The notes: generated by a model from the sequence alone, not told the origin. A DNA stretch of 64,000 nucleotides from Gammaproteobacteria bacterium (GCA_003567685.1 PWYW01000009.1:28258-92257); one strand, 5' to 3'; positions 53,612-62,502 are shown, counted from the stretch's first letter. Program-made: numbers and translations.

Positions 53612-55234
53612 ATGCCGCAAAATTACGACTACATCATCGTTGGTGCCGGATCGGCCGGTTGCGTGCTGGCCAACCGCCTGAGTGCCGACCCGGCCGTCAG
53701 CGTGTTGCTGCTGGAGGCTGGCCCGCGCGACTGGAATCCGTTTATCCATATGCCAGCGGGCCTGGCCAAGCTGATGCTGTTCAAGTCGATCAACTGGGCC
53801 TATGAAACCGAACCCGAGCCGGCCTTGAACAACCGCCGGCTGTATTGGCCGCGCGGTCGCGTGCTGGGCGGGTCCAGCTCGATCAATGCCATGTGCTACT
53901 CGCGTGGCCACCGCAGCGACTACGACGACTGGGCCGCGCTGGGCAACCCCGGCTGGGGCTGGGAAGATGTGCTGCCCTACTTCAAGCGCTCCGAGGACCA
54001 GGCGCGAGGCCCGTCGGATCTGCACGGCGTCGGCGGGCCCTTGAGCGTATCGGACCTGAGCTTCAGCAACCCGCTGACCGATGTCTTCATCCAGGCGGCC
54101 GAACAGGCCGGCTTTGCCCGCAACCGGGACTTCAACGGCCCCACCCAACGCGGCTTTGGCCTGTACCAGGTCACCCAGCGCAACGGGCGCCGATGCTCCA
54201 CGGCGGTCGGCTACCTGAAACCTGCCCGCCCCAGGCCCAACCTGACGGTCATCACCGGCGCCATGACGCTGGGCCTGACCTTCGCAGGACAAGACCGCGT
54301 CACCGGGCTTCGCTACCAGCGCCGCGGACGGGTGCACAGCGTTCGGGCCCGGCGCGAGGTGTTGCTGGCAGCCGGCGCGATCAATTCGCCGCAGCTGTTG
54401 ATGCTGTCGGGCATTGGCCCGGCGCCGATGCTGGAAAACGCCGGAGTCGAGGTGCGCCACGAACTGCCAGCGGTTGGAGACAACCTGCAAGACCACCTCG
54501 ATATCTGCACCCTGACCCGCTGCTCGCAACCGGTTACCTATGACCAACTGAGCGAACTGCGGGTAGGGCTTCGCTATTTCCTGCACCACGAGGGCGAAGG
54601 CACCTCGAATATCGCCGAAGGCGGCGGGTTCCTGGTGTCAGGGCGTGGTCGGGACGACCGACCCGACATCCAGATGCACTTCGTGCCGGCCCTGCTCGAT
54701 GACCACGGGCGCAACCGTTTGCCTGGCGACGGCTACACCCTGCACGCCTGCCCGCTGCGACCGGAAAGCCGCGGCCACCTGGCGCTTCGCTCGGCCGACC
54801 CGCGCGCACCGCTGGCCATCCACGCCAACTACCTGTCCGAGGCCAATGACCTGGAGCTGATGCTCGATTGCGTTCGGCTGTCGCGCGATATCCTCAACCA
54901 GCCGGCCTTCAAGCCGTTCCGGGCACACGAAATTTACCCCGGCAACGAGGTCACCAGCCGCGACGGACTGATCAACTTCATCCGCAACAAGGCCGAAACC
55001 ATCTATCACCCGGTCGGCACCTGCCGCATGGGCTCCGATCCGCACGCCGTGGTTGATCCGGAACTGAAGGTGCGCGGCATCGAAAACCTGCGCGTAATTG
55101 ACGCCTCGATCATGCCCACGCTGGTTGGCGGCAACACCAACGCGCCGACCATCATGATTGCCGAGAAAGCCGCCGACATGATTCTCGGCCAGGCCCAATC
55201 CTCGCCCCAGACCAATCCCGCCGAAGCCGCCTGA
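53612..55234 (+). CDS. GMC-family FAD oxidoreductase (choline/alcohol dehydrogenase-like)
   Basis: 540 residues. The FAD-binding start is YIIVGAGSAGCVLANRL; GMC signature 1 is GRVLGGSSSINAMCYSRGH, signature 2 is GAINSPQLLMLSGIGP, and the catalytic His is in YHPVGTCRMGSD. This resembles BetA and other alcohol dehydrogenases of the family, but no betaine genes are nearby, so choline is not a supported substrate. It stands alone between the second beta-helix gene and repeat copy B. Confidence 0.92.
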   Translation: MPQNYDYIIVGAGSAGCVLANRLSADPAVSVLLLEAGPRDWNPFIHMPAGLAKLMLFKSINWAYETEPEPALNNRRLYWPRGRVLGGSSSINAMCYSRGHRSDYDDWAALGNPGWGWEDVLPYFKRSEDQARGPSDLHGVGGPLSVSDLSFSNPLTDVFIQAAEQAGFARNRDFNGPTQRGFGLYQVTQRNGRRCSTAVGYLKPARPRPNLTVITGAMTLGLTFAGQDRVTGLRYQRRGRVHSVRARREVLLAAGAINSPQLLMLSGIGPAPMLENAGVEVRHELPAVGDNLQDHLDICTLTRCSQPVTYDQLSELRVGLRYFLHHEGEGTSNIAEGGGFLVSGRGRDDRPDIQMHFVPALLDDHGRNRLPGDGYTLHACPLRPESRGHLALRSADPRAPLAIHANYLSEANDLELMLDCVRLSRDILNQPAFKPFRAHEIYPGNEVTSRDGLINFIRNKAETIYHPVGTCRMGSDPHAVVDPELKVRGIENLRVIDASIMPTLVGGNTNAPTIMIAEKAADMILGQAQSSPQTNPAEAA

Positions 55235-55256
55235 TCGACCGCGAAAGACAAAAATC

Positions 55257-55638
55257 TTCCTGATTACGCAGTTAACTCAGCCATCGATTCGGACCCCGAT
55301 AATTCAGGGGGCAGGCGGCGAGCGGTGCCGGCTGCTGCATCGGGGGGCGTTAGGTGCTTCGGGCCGGCCGGGGCGCGGACGCTTCCCGGCAGCCATCAGC
55401 CGCTATCCGCCGGATGAAAGCTCAAGGAAGTCGTGAATCTGTCCGCTCTTACGGTGTGATCTCGAGGTCACTTAAGCTCCCGAGAACCTTCACCCGGCAA
55501 GCCAGCCGACCGCCCCGGTTGGCCCGAAGCACCTGGCGCCACCGGATGCTCGGAGTCCTCTACAGGCGCCAAATTTCCCGACTGATTTCATCAGATACGT
55601 GGCCACCGCAATGGCTAAGTCATAGACGTAATCAGGAA
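55257..55638. mobile_element. Dispersed non-coding element, compact copy B (MITE-like)
   Basis: 382 bp, bounded by a perfect 12-bp inverted repeat, TTCCTGATTACG (55257-55268) and CGTAATCAGGAA (55627-55638). The match extends imperfectly outward into GATTTTTGTC/AATCTTTATGTC. 284 bp (55353-55636) match copy A at 47417-47700 with 15 substitutions and no gap. It lacks both palindromic blocks found in copy A, so this may be the basic form. No open frame is conserved between copies: changes alter codons freely. With the next hairpin it fills the 638-bp gap between the GMC gene and rlmKL. Confidence 0.7.
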
Positions 55639-55829
55639 AATCTTTATGTCGCGAAGCAACAAAGCAGGCAAGCAGCGAAGGGGGAAAGCAATTCCTGCTC
55701 AGGATCGGCTGACTTTTCAGCATCCGAACTCCTGAGCAGGAACTGCTGGTGTTGCTGCGCTTCGGCATACTTGTTTTGCTTCCTCTTTGCTTCTTTGCTC
55801 CTTTGCTTCTTTGCGACATAAAGATTTTC
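55636..55829. repeat. 194-bp hairpin element with 17-bp perfect ends, CGAAG/CAAAG arms
   Basis: GAAAATCTTTATGTCGC at 55636-55652 is perfectly complementary to 55813-55829. The arms continue as AAGC/AAAG repeats on the left and TTGCTTC/TTTGCTCC repeats on the right. A perfect 13-bp inner stem (55692-55704 and 55730-55742, TTCCTGCTCAGGA) sits near the centre. It abuts copy B, sharing three bases, and ends 43 bp before rlmKL. Confidence 0.75.
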
Positions 55830-55872
55830 TTTTTTGCCCAAGACAGGCGCCAGGCCCGTCATACTTGTTCAC

Positions 55873-57993
55873 ATGACTGAATTTTTTGCCACGGCTCCGC
55901 GTGGGCTGGAAGATTTACTGGCTGCCGAGCTGAACGCTCTTGGCTTGGAAGGCGTGCGTCCGACGCGCGGCGGCGTGTCGTTCAAGGGCGAATTGAAGGC
56001 GGCTTATAGCGCCTGCTTGTGGTCGCGGATTGCCAATCGCATTCTGCTGCCGCTGGCCAGCTTCAGCGCCGATGACGACGAAGGCTTGTATGCCGGCGTT
56101 GGAACCATCGACTGGCTGGCCCATATCGCGCCCGATTGCAGCCTGGCGGTGGACTTCACCGGCATCAAGGCGCTGATCAGCCACTCGCGCTTTGCCTCGC
56201 AGCGAGTCAAGGACGCCATTGTCGACCAGTTGCGCGAGCGCACCGGCGAACGGCCCTCGGTGGACATCCAGACGCCGGACATCCGCATCAACGTGCACAT
56301 GCACCGCGACCAGGTCACGGTGGCGCTGGACTTGTCCGGCGACAGCCTGCACCGTCGTGAGTACCGCACCGGCGGCAACGTGGCGCCGCTGAAAGAGAAC
56401 CTGGCCGCGGCCGTGCTGATGCGCGCCGATTGGCCGGCACTGGCCGCTGAAGGCGCACCGCTGGTCGACCCGATGTGCGGCTCGGGCACCCTGCTGATCG
56501 AGGCCGCCTGGCTGGCCAGCGATTCGGCCCCGGGCCTGCTGAGAACGCGCTTCGGCTTCCTGAAGTGGCTGAAACACGATTCCCAGTGCTGGAAGCAACT
56601 GGTCGATGACGCCCTGGAACGTCAGGAAACCGGGATGGCCGCACTGCCCTCGCTGATCGGCTTCGATCATGACCCCGATGCCGTGGCGCTGGCCCAAGCC
56701 AATATTCGCCGCGCCGGGCTGGCCGGCAAAATCCACGTCGAGCAAGCCGACCTGGCCGACGCCCGCCCGCCGGAAGGCAGTGAGCGAGGCCTGGTCGTCA
56801 CCAACCCGCCCTATGGCGAGCGCCTGGCCGACCAGCACGAACTGGTTCCCCTCTACCTTCGCCTCGGCGACACGTTGAAACGCCATTTCAGCGGCTGGCG
56901 CGCCGTGATCCTGAACGGCGCGGGCTGCCAGGTGGGACTCAAACCCGACAAGAGCTGGCAACTGTTCAACGGCCCCATCGAGTGCCGCCTGGAGCGCTTC
57001 GAGATTGCCCTGGAGGCCGGCGCCGACAGGCACGAGCCGGCCGAGGATTTCGTCAATCGCCTGCACAAGAACCAGCGTCAGCTCAGGAAATGGCTGCAGC
57101 GCGAAGCGATTTCCTGTTACCGACTCTACGATGCCGATATTCCGGAATACGCACTGGCCGTGGACAGGTACCAGACTCGCGAGGGCGACTGGCTGCACGT
57201 TCAGGAATACCAGGCGCCGGCCTCGGTCGACCCGGGCAAGGCCCAGTCACGCCTTAGAGCTGCCCTGAGCGCGCTGCCGGGCGCGCTGGATATCGACCCG
57301 CGACGACTGGCCTTCAAGCTGCGGCGCCGCCAGAAGGGCGATGCCCAGTACAAGCGACAATCCGAACAGGGCCAGATGCTGGAGGTGCGTGAAGGCCCCT
57401 GCCGCCTGTGGGTAAACCTGACCGACTACCTGGACACCGGCCTGTTCCTTGACCATCGGCCGGTTCGCCAGTGGATTGGCGAGAACGCCCAGGGCAAGCA
57501 TTTTCTCAACCTGTTCTGCTACACCGGCGTGGCCACCGTGCACGCTGCGCTGGGCGGGGCAGCCAGCACCACCAGCGTCGACTTGTCAAAAACCTACCTG
57601 GACTGGCTGCAGAAAAACCTGTGGCTGAACCAGCAAAACAGCCCCGCGCACCGGCTGTTCCACGCCGACTGCCGGGCCTGGCTGGCCGACTGCGACGAGC
57701 TGTATGACCTGATCTTCCTCGACCCGCCGAGCTTTTCCAACTCCAAGCGAATGGACGGCAGCCTGGACATCCAGCGCGACCATGTCGAGCTGATCGACAA
57801 CGCCATGCACTGCCTGAACGACGGCGGCACGCTGATCTTTTCGACCAATCTGCGCAACTTCAAGCTTGACCCGGGCCTGACCGAGCGCTACCAGGTCGAA
57901 GACCGAAGCGCCTGGTCAATACCGAAAGACTTTCAGCGCAACCAGCGGATCCATCATTGTTGGTTTATGAGGGCGATGAAAGGTGAGAGGTGA
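55873..57993 (+). CDS. rlmL: Bifunctional 23S rRNA methyltransferase RlmKL
   Basis: 706 residues; methylates G2445 (N2) and G2069 (N7) of 23S rRNA. The THUMP domain (about 45-155) is followed by the RlmL methyltransferase with DPMCGSGTLLIEAA and TNPPYGERL, then the RlmK part with FLNLFCYTGVATVHAA and DPPSFSNSKRM. The ATG at 55873 begins the family sequence. The conserved end (IHHCWF) is followed by a short tail MRAMKGER whose codons lie in the purine-rich repeat that follows. Confidence 0.96.
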   Translation: MTEFFATAPRGLEDLLAAELNALGLEGVRPTRGGVSFKGELKAAYSACLWSRIANRILLPLASFSADDDEGLYAGVGTIDWLAHIAPDCSLAVDFTGIKALISHSRFASQRVKDAIVDQLRERTGERPSVDIQTPDIRINVHMHRDQVTVALDLSGDSLHRREYRTGGNVAPLKENLAAAVLMRADWPALAAEGAPLVDPMCGSGTLLIEAAWLASDSAPGLLRTRFGFLKWLKHDSQCWKQLVDDALERQETGMAALPSLIGFDHDPDAVALAQANIRRAGLAGKIHVEQADLADARPPEGSERGLVVTNPPYGERLADQHELVPLYLRLGDTLKRHFSGWRAVILNGAGCQVGLKPDKSWQLFNGPIECRLERFEIALEAGADRHEPAEDFVNRLHKNQRQLRKWLQREAISCYRLYDADIPEYALAVDRYQTREGDWLHVQEYQAPASVDPGKAQSRLRAALSALPGALDIDPRRLAFKLRRRQKGDAQYKRQSEQGQMLEVREGPCRLWVNLTDYLDTGLFLDHRPVRQWIGENAQGKHFLNLFCYTGVATVHAALGGAASTTSVDLSKTYLDWLQKNLWLNQQNSPAHRLFHADCRAWLADCDELYDLIFLDPPSFSNSKRMDGSLDIQRDHVELIDNAMHCLNDGGTLIFSTNLRNFKLDPGLTERYQVEDRSAWSIPKDFQRNQRIHHCWFMRAMKGER

Positions 57994-58072
57994 AAGGTAA
58001 GAGGTAAGAGGTAAGAGGGGAGACGGGAGACGGAAGATGGGACGTGGCGGAACTCCTTCTCCCTTCTTCCTT
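57976..58072. repeat. Purine/pyrimidine hairpin repeat overlapping the rlmKL 3' end
   Basis: A purine arm starts inside the last codons of rlmKL (ATGAAAGGTGAGAGGTGAAA), continues as three tandem GAGGTAA units (about 57999-58017) and then GGGGAGACGGGAGACGGAAG. A pyrimidine arm, CTCCTTCTCCCTTCTTCCTT, lies at about 58051-58070. It belongs to the same family as 40161-40231. Confidence 0.75.
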
Positions 58073-58080
58073 CGGTATCC

Positions 58081-59010
58081 TTGCAGTCTCAACCGACTGT
58101 GCGGGAAGCCTTCTTGAAAATCGCCCTGGCCGAATTTCTGATTCGATGCCTGGCCCTGGTGCCGCTGGCCTGGCTTCAGCAGTGCGCCCGGCCGCTGGGT
58201 GCGCTGGCCAACCGCCTGGCCGGCCGGAAGAATCGCATCATTGATCAGCATCTGGCGCTGGCCTGCCCCGACTGGCCGACAGACAAACGGCAGTGGCTTC
58301 GCCGACGGCACTGGCACCAGATGGCCTGTCTGGCTCTGGAAACCGGGGCGGTCTGGCACTGGCCGGCACAGAAACTGCTTGACCATGTGCCGTCGGTCAC
58401 CGGCTGGCAACACGTGGAACAGGCGCAAGCCCAGGGACGCGGCTTTCTGATGGTGGGCGCACATATGGGCAACTGGGAAATCCTGAGTCTCTACGCCAGC
58501 CTTCGTCAGCCCATGGCGTATTTGTACAAGGCCCCGCGCGACCCGGCGGTCGATCAACGGATCACCGCCTCGCGTCAGCGCTTTGGCGGCGAGTTGATTG
58601 CCAGCGGCAGCCCGGCGATGCGCGAGCTGCTGCGTCGGCTGCGCCAGGGCCAGGGCGTTGGCTTGCTGGCCGACCAGCAACCCAAGCAGGGCGAAGGCCG
58701 CTTCATACCCTTGTTCGGTGTCCCCGCCCTCACCATGACCCTGGTCTATCGACTGGCCCAACGGACCGGCTGCGCCGTGCTGCTGACCAGCAGCCATCGA
58801 CTGCCGTCCGGCCAGGGCTGGGCGGTCGAGGTCGACCCAGCCAGTGACGCTTTCCGTGAACAGGACGAGGCGGCGGCCCTGGCCAGTTATCACGCCTGGC
58901 TGGAGGAGAAAATCCGCGCCCATCCGGCGCAGTACCTCTGGAGCTACAAGCGCTTCAGTTTGCGCCCGGCGGGTGAAGCGCCTTTCTACGCTGGGCGCAA
59001 CCGCCAATGA
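58081..59010 (+). CDS. LpxL/HtrB-family lysophospholipid or lipid A acyltransferase (1)
   Basis: About 309 residues. An N-terminal hydrophobic helix is followed by the acyltransferase block with the HX4E/D motif HMGNWE (in MVGAHMGNWEIL), LYKAPRDPAVDQRI and LLADQQPKQGEGRF. The end QYLWSYKRFSLRP is the family signature. These enzymes add secondary acyl chains to lipid A at the inner membrane. The start is unsure: no ATG exists, and TTG (58081), GTG (58099) or TTG (58114, with GGGAAG upstream) are possible. The 5' region overlaps a repeat arm. It overlaps the next acyltransferase by 4 nt. Confidence 0.85.
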   Translation: MQSQPTVREAFLKIALAEFLIRCLALVPLAWLQQCARPLGALANRLAGRKNRIIDQHLALACPDWPTDKRQWLRRRHWHQMACLALETGAVWHWPAQKLLDHVPSVTGWQHVEQAQAQGRGFLMVGAHMGNWEILSLYASLRQPMAYLYKAPRDPAVDQRITASRQRFGGELIASGSPAMRELLRRLRQGQGVGLLADQQPKQGEGRFIPLFGVPALTMTLVYRLAQRTGCAVLLTSSHRLPSGQGWAVEVDPASDAFREQDEAAALASYHAWLEEKIRAHPAQYLWSYKRFSLRPAGEAPFYAGRNRQ

Positions 59011-59921
59011 GGTTCTGGCTGTTCCTGGCCCGCCCGCTGCTGCGCCTGATGAGCTGGCTGCCGCTGGCCTGGCTGCATGCCCTGGCCGTGCCGCTCGGCA
59101 CCATCACCCGCGCCGTTCCCTGGAAAAAGCACCGGGTGATTGCCATCAATCTCGAGCGCTGTTTCCCAGAGCTGAGTACCAGGGAGCGCAGGCGTCTTCA
59201 CCGGCAACACCTGGTCGAGCTTTGGCGCGGCCTGTTCGAAGCCGGCGCGCTGTGGCATTGGTCGGCGGCGCGCATCGACCGTCACCTGGACTGGCCCAAC
59301 GTCCAGGCCTTGAAGAAGGCCAACGCATCCCAGCCGGTCATGGTCATCACCGGCCACCTCGGTAACTGGGAATTGCTTAACACCGTGGTTGGTCGGCAAG
59401 TGCGCCTGGCCACGCTTTATCGTCAGCCCAACAACCCGGCACTGGACCGGTTCATCACGGCGCCACGGGAACGCTTCGGCAACCGCATGGTGGCCGGTGG
59501 CGGCCCGGCCATGCGCCAGTTGCTGGCCCAGCTTCGCGCCGGCGATGGCGTTGGCATTGCGGCCGACATTCAGCCCAAGCGGGGCGATGGGGTTTACGTG
59601 CCGCTGTTCCAACAGCCGGCACTGACCATGACCCTGGCCAACCGGCTGGCCCGCAAGACCGGTGCGGCCGTGTTCTATGCCTGGGCCGAACGCCGTCGGC
59701 AGGGACAAGGCTGGACGATTCACCTCGAACGCGCCGGCCCTGCCATCACGGATGAAGACCCGAGCCTGGCCCTGAGCGACATGAACCGCTGGCTGGAAAA
59801 GGCCATTCGCCGGGCGCCGGCGCAATACCTTTGGCTCTATAAACGGTTTAGTCGACAACCGGATGGCCAGAAGTTTTACGCATCCGGCAAGAAGGAAGTG
59901 GAGAGAGGGGAGACGGAATAA
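59007..59921 (+). CDS. LpxL/HtrB-family lysophospholipid or lipid A acyltransferase (2)
   Basis: 304 residues, homologous to the gene just upstream and coupled to it by a 4-nt ATGA overlap. The catalytic HLGNWE lies in MVITGHLGNWELL; LYRQPNNPALDRF and GIAADIQPKRGDG follow, then QYLWLYKRFSRQP. Two tandem acyltransferases could add the two secondary chains of a hexa-acyl lipid A. The last nine residues, KEVERGETE, are encoded by purine-rich repeat DNA, not by family sequence. Confidence 0.88.
   Translation: MRFWLFLARPLLRLMSWLPLAWLHALAVPLGTITRAVPWKKHRVIAINLERCFPELSTRERRRLHRQHLVELWRGLFEAGALWHWSAARIDRHLDWPNVQALKKANASQPVMVITGHLGNWELLNTVVGRQVRLATLYRQPNNPALDRFITAPRERFGNRMVAGGGPAMRQLLAQLRAGDGVGIAADIQPKRGDGVYVPLFQQPALTMTLANRLARKTGAAVFYAWAERRRQGQGWTIHLERAGPAITDEDPSLALSDMNRWLEKAIRRAPAQYLWLYKRFSRQPDGQKFYASGKKEVERGETE
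59890..59921. repeat. Purine-rich repeat arm at the 3' end of an acyltransferase gene
   Basis: AAGAAGGAAGTGGAGAGAGG then GGAGACGGAATAA: the purine arm of the GGGAGACGGAAG family, lying wholly inside the coding frame and including its stop codon. No clear pyrimidine arm follows within the 37-bp gap to the convergent Sua5 gene. Confidence 0.65.
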
Positions 59922-59958
59922 GCGCCCTTGGCGGGCTTGGCGGCCGATTTCTCAGATC

Positions 59959-60888
59959 TCAATCTGAAGGCACCAGCCAGTGGCTGGCGGCTTTGCGCAG
60001 ACGGTTGAGAATGGCGGCCCAGCTCGGGTCTGACAGTGCAGTCGGGGGCAGGCGCAGATACAGGCTGCAACCGTCTTGCTGATCCGCCTCGCGCAGGCGC
60101 CGATAGAGCGCTCGGGCTGCGTCTCTGGCATCTGGCGGCAAACTAACCGTCACGGCACCCTCGGGCGTTGATCGAGGAGCCTGGGCACGGCAGTCCACCG
60201 TCAACGGCTTGACCGGGCGGTAGTGCTCGCGCATCCGGCCAGGCGCTATTGCGGACAGTTCGGCCTCCGATTGAACCGCATTGATCCACTGCCAACCGGG
60301 CAGCAGCGAGCTGGCCAGCGCCTCGGAACCAACCATGCCCGGGCGAAGCAGCGTCACCGTTTGCCGGGTTTCATCCACGGCCACGATCGTGGACTCGATG
60401 CCCACCTCGCAGCGTCCACCGTCCACGATCTCGACGTCCTCAGCCGAAAAAGCTGCGGCCACGTCGGCCGCACAGGTGGGCGACAGCCGGGTGAACAGAT
60501 TGGCGCTGGGCGCCACCACGGGCACCCGGCTGGCCTTGAGCAGGGCCAGGGCAACCGGGTGATTGGGCATGCGCAGGGCCACCGTGTCCTGTCCGGCCGT
60601 GATCACCGGACTGATGGACTCGGCCCGGGGCACGACCAGCGTCAGCGGGCCCGGCCAGAAACGTCTGGCCAGATGATCAGCCATGTCCGACCACTCAGCG
60701 GCACAAGCGCGCGCTTGATCAACGCTGCCTACGTGGACGATCAGCGGGTTGCTGGGCGGCCGGCCCTTCAGCGCGAACACCCGGGCAATCAGATCCGGCC
60801 GGTCGATCGGGGCCGCCAGACCGTACACGGTTTCGGTCGGCAGGGCCAGCAATCGGCCACTGTCAAAGACCGCGTTCGGGTCAATCAC
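59959..60888 (-). CDS. L-threonylcarbamoyladenylate synthase, Sua5 type
   Basis: 309 residues. Makes the threonylcarbamoyl-AMP used by TsaD (gene at 44744-45754) for the t6A37 tRNA modification. The YrdC domain has LLALPTETVYGLAAPIDRPD, KGRPPSNPLIVHV, LVVPRAE and APSANLFTRLSPT; a C-terminal Sua5 domain of about 100 residues makes it the long Sua5 form, not the short TsaC. It starts with GTG and overlaps the stop of the AI-2E permease gene by 4 nt. Confidence 0.93.
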   Translation of the reverse strand: MIDPNAVFDSGRLLALPTETVYGLAAPIDRPDLIARVFALKGRPPSNPLIVHVGSVDQARACAAEWSDMADHLARRFWPGPLTLVVPRAESISPVITAGQDTVALRMPNHPVALALLKASRVPVVAPSANLFTRLSPTCAADVAAAFSAEDVEIVDGGRCEVGIESTIVAVDETRQTVTLLRPGMVGSEALASSLLPGWQWINAVQSEAELSAIAPGRMREHYRPVKPLTVDCRAQAPRSTPEGAVTVSLPPDARDAARALYRRLREADQQDGCSLYLRLPPTALSDPSWAAILNRLRKAASHWLVPSD

Positions 60889-62102
60889 GGCGCGTCGGAG
60901 CCTGGCGTGTTCGAGTCGCTGGCCAGCTGCGTCGGCGCGCCGCCTGACTCCAGGGCGGGGTCAGTCACCCGGTCCGCCTGGCTGGACTGGGCGTAAATCT
61001 GGCTTCGCTTGTAATTTCGGTAGAAGAATCGCACCAGCACGGTGCCGGCTGCGGCCACCGGCAGGGCCAGCAGCACACCAATGAATCCGAACAGGTAACC
61101 ACCGGCCAGAACCGTGAAAATCACCAGCACCGGATGCATGCCAATGCGATCACCGATCAGGTTCGGGGTAAGCAGGAAACTTTCAACCAACTGCCCAACG
61201 GTGAACACGAGCGCCACCATGACCAGGAACATGAAGCGTGTCTCAACGCCGAGACCAAAGCTGGCGGAATCCTGAATGATGGCGGTCACAACGGCCAGCG
61301 AAACCCCAATGATGGCCCCCAGGTAGGGCACGAAGCTGACCAGCCCGGCAATCGCGCCGATGGCCAGGCCGTTGTTAAGGCCGATCATCCACAGGCCGAC
61401 AGCATAGATGGTGCCCTGCCCCAGCATCACCAGCAACTGACCGCGCAGGAAGCCACCCAGGGCCTCGTCGCAGTCGCGGGTCAAGCGCACGGCAACGGGT
61501 TCAATGTCACGCGGCAGCAGGTCACGCAGGGCATCCAGCGCCCGATGCCAATCGCGCATCAGGTAAAAAGTGACCAACGGAATCAGGAACAGGCCGGTAA
61601 TCCAGATGATGAAGCGCGAGCCCGAATCGGCAATGTAGCCCCAGGCCGTGCGCGCCGCCGCGGCGATGTTGGCAAAGTTCTCTTCGACCAGGGCCCGCAC
61701 GGCCGAGGCATCGAAGGTTTCCGGGTCAAGCTCAATATCCAGGTATTCCTCGATCAGCGGCATGGACAGACGCTGCAGCTGTTCGATATAACCCGGCAAG
61801 CGGTTGAACAGATCCACCGTTTCGCGCACCAGCACCGGGATGATCAACAGCAACACGCCGGTCAAAGCCAGCGTGAACACCAGAAAGACCAGGCCAACGG
61901 CAGCATCGCGGCGCAGCCCCCAGCGCTCCAATCGAACCAGCATCGGGTCGGCCATGTAGGCCAGCAGGGCGGCCACCAGGAACGGCGTCAGCACCGGGCC
62001 GAGCAGCCAGAGCAGCCAGCCGACCACCAGCAGGGCACCAAAAATCCACAGCACTTGCTGCCAGCTCAAGCGCGGCAACAGCAAAGGTTCGGGCTGACTC
62101 AT
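60885..62102 (-). CDS. AI-2E (PerM/TqsA) family transporter
   Basis: 405-residue inner-membrane protein of the AI-2E transporter superfamily. About seven to eight transmembrane helices include LLVVGWLLWLLGPVLTPFLV near the start and the C-terminal GDRIGMHPVLVIFTVLAGG, LLALPVAAAGTVLVRFFY. Members include Na+/H+ antiporters and permeases as well as AI-2 exporters, so the substrate is open. It is coupled to the Sua5 gene by a 4-nt GTGA overlap. A C-terminal polar tail of about 40 residues follows the last helix. Confidence 0.87.
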   Translation of the reverse strand: MSQPEPLLLPRLSWQQVLWIFGALLVVGWLLWLLGPVLTPFLVAALLAYMADPMLVRLERWGLRRDAAVGLVFLVFTLALTGVLLLIIPVLVRETVDLFNRLPGYIEQLQRLSMPLIEEYLDIELDPETFDASAVRALVEENFANIAAAARTAWGYIADSGSRFIIWITGLFLIPLVTFYLMRDWHRALDALRDLLPRDIEPVAVRLTRDCDEALGGFLRGQLLVMLGQGTIYAVGLWMIGLNNGLAIGAIAGLVSFVPYLGAIIGVSLAVVTAIIQDSASFGLGVETRFMFLVMVALVFTVGQLVESFLLTPNLIGDRIGMHPVLVIFTVLAGGYLFGFIGVLLALPVAAAGTVLVRFFYRNYKRSQIYAQSSQADRVTDPALESGGAPTQLASDSNTPGSDAP

Positions 62103-62169
62103 TCCGGGGCTCCCATGTCAAAGGCCTTGATTCACTTCGGCGGAGTCTACCCCATGCCGGGGCGCTGGC

Positions 62170-62502
62170 TCAGGCCGTCGAATCCGGGTCGCCCCGCTTG
62201 TCCAGCCGCTTGAGCCAGACGATAAGTACTTTTTCGGCCTGGACATCGCCGTTTTCGCGCGCCGCCTCCAGCCCTCGCTGCCAGGCCGCGCGACAGTTCT
62301 CAAAATGGTCAAGCTGATCGAAAGCCTGGCCCAGATTCTGCCAGGCCATGGTGTGCCCGGGTTTGAACGCCGTCGCCTTCTCGAAGTGTTCCACGGCCAT
62401 GGAGGCATCGCCATTTTTCAGCCGGGCCTGCCCGGCCGCCAGCCGCGCCTCGTAGGAGTCGCGACCGTCGGCAATCATCTTCTCGATCACTTCCGGGTTC
62501 AT
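62170..62502 (-). CDS. Small TPR protein
   Basis: 110 residues with about two and a half tetratricopeptide repeats (DSYEARLAAGQARLKNGDAS, AVEHFEKATAFKPGHTMAW, NLGQAFDQLDHFENCRAAW). It ends in a short basic-acidic tail. TPRs mediate protein contacts; no partner is indicated. It follows the gene upstream on the strand by 4 bp and the AI-2E permease gene lies 67 bp downstream, so these may be one transcript. Confidence 0.78.
   Translation of the reverse strand: MNPEVIEKMIADGRDSYEARLAAGQARLKNGDASMAVEHFEKATAFKPGHTMAWQNLGQAFDQLDHFENCRAAWQRGLEAARENGDVQAEKVLIVWLKRLDKRGDPDSTA

Noticed and set aside
55341..55356. GTTAGGT in repeat copy B considered as an integron attC core
   Set aside because: No matching partner core, no attC secondary structure and no integrase gene are visible.
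55490..55819. A minus-strand open frame in repeat copy B similar to one in copy A
   Set aside because: The similarity is explained by the DNA repeat; the differences between copies are not biased to silent positions and the end runs into low-complexity hairpin arms.
57994..58020. Tandem GAGGTAA units considered as a CRISPR-like or microsatellite array
   Set aside because: Units are 7 nt without spacers and there are no cas genes; they fit the purine arm of a hairpin repeat.
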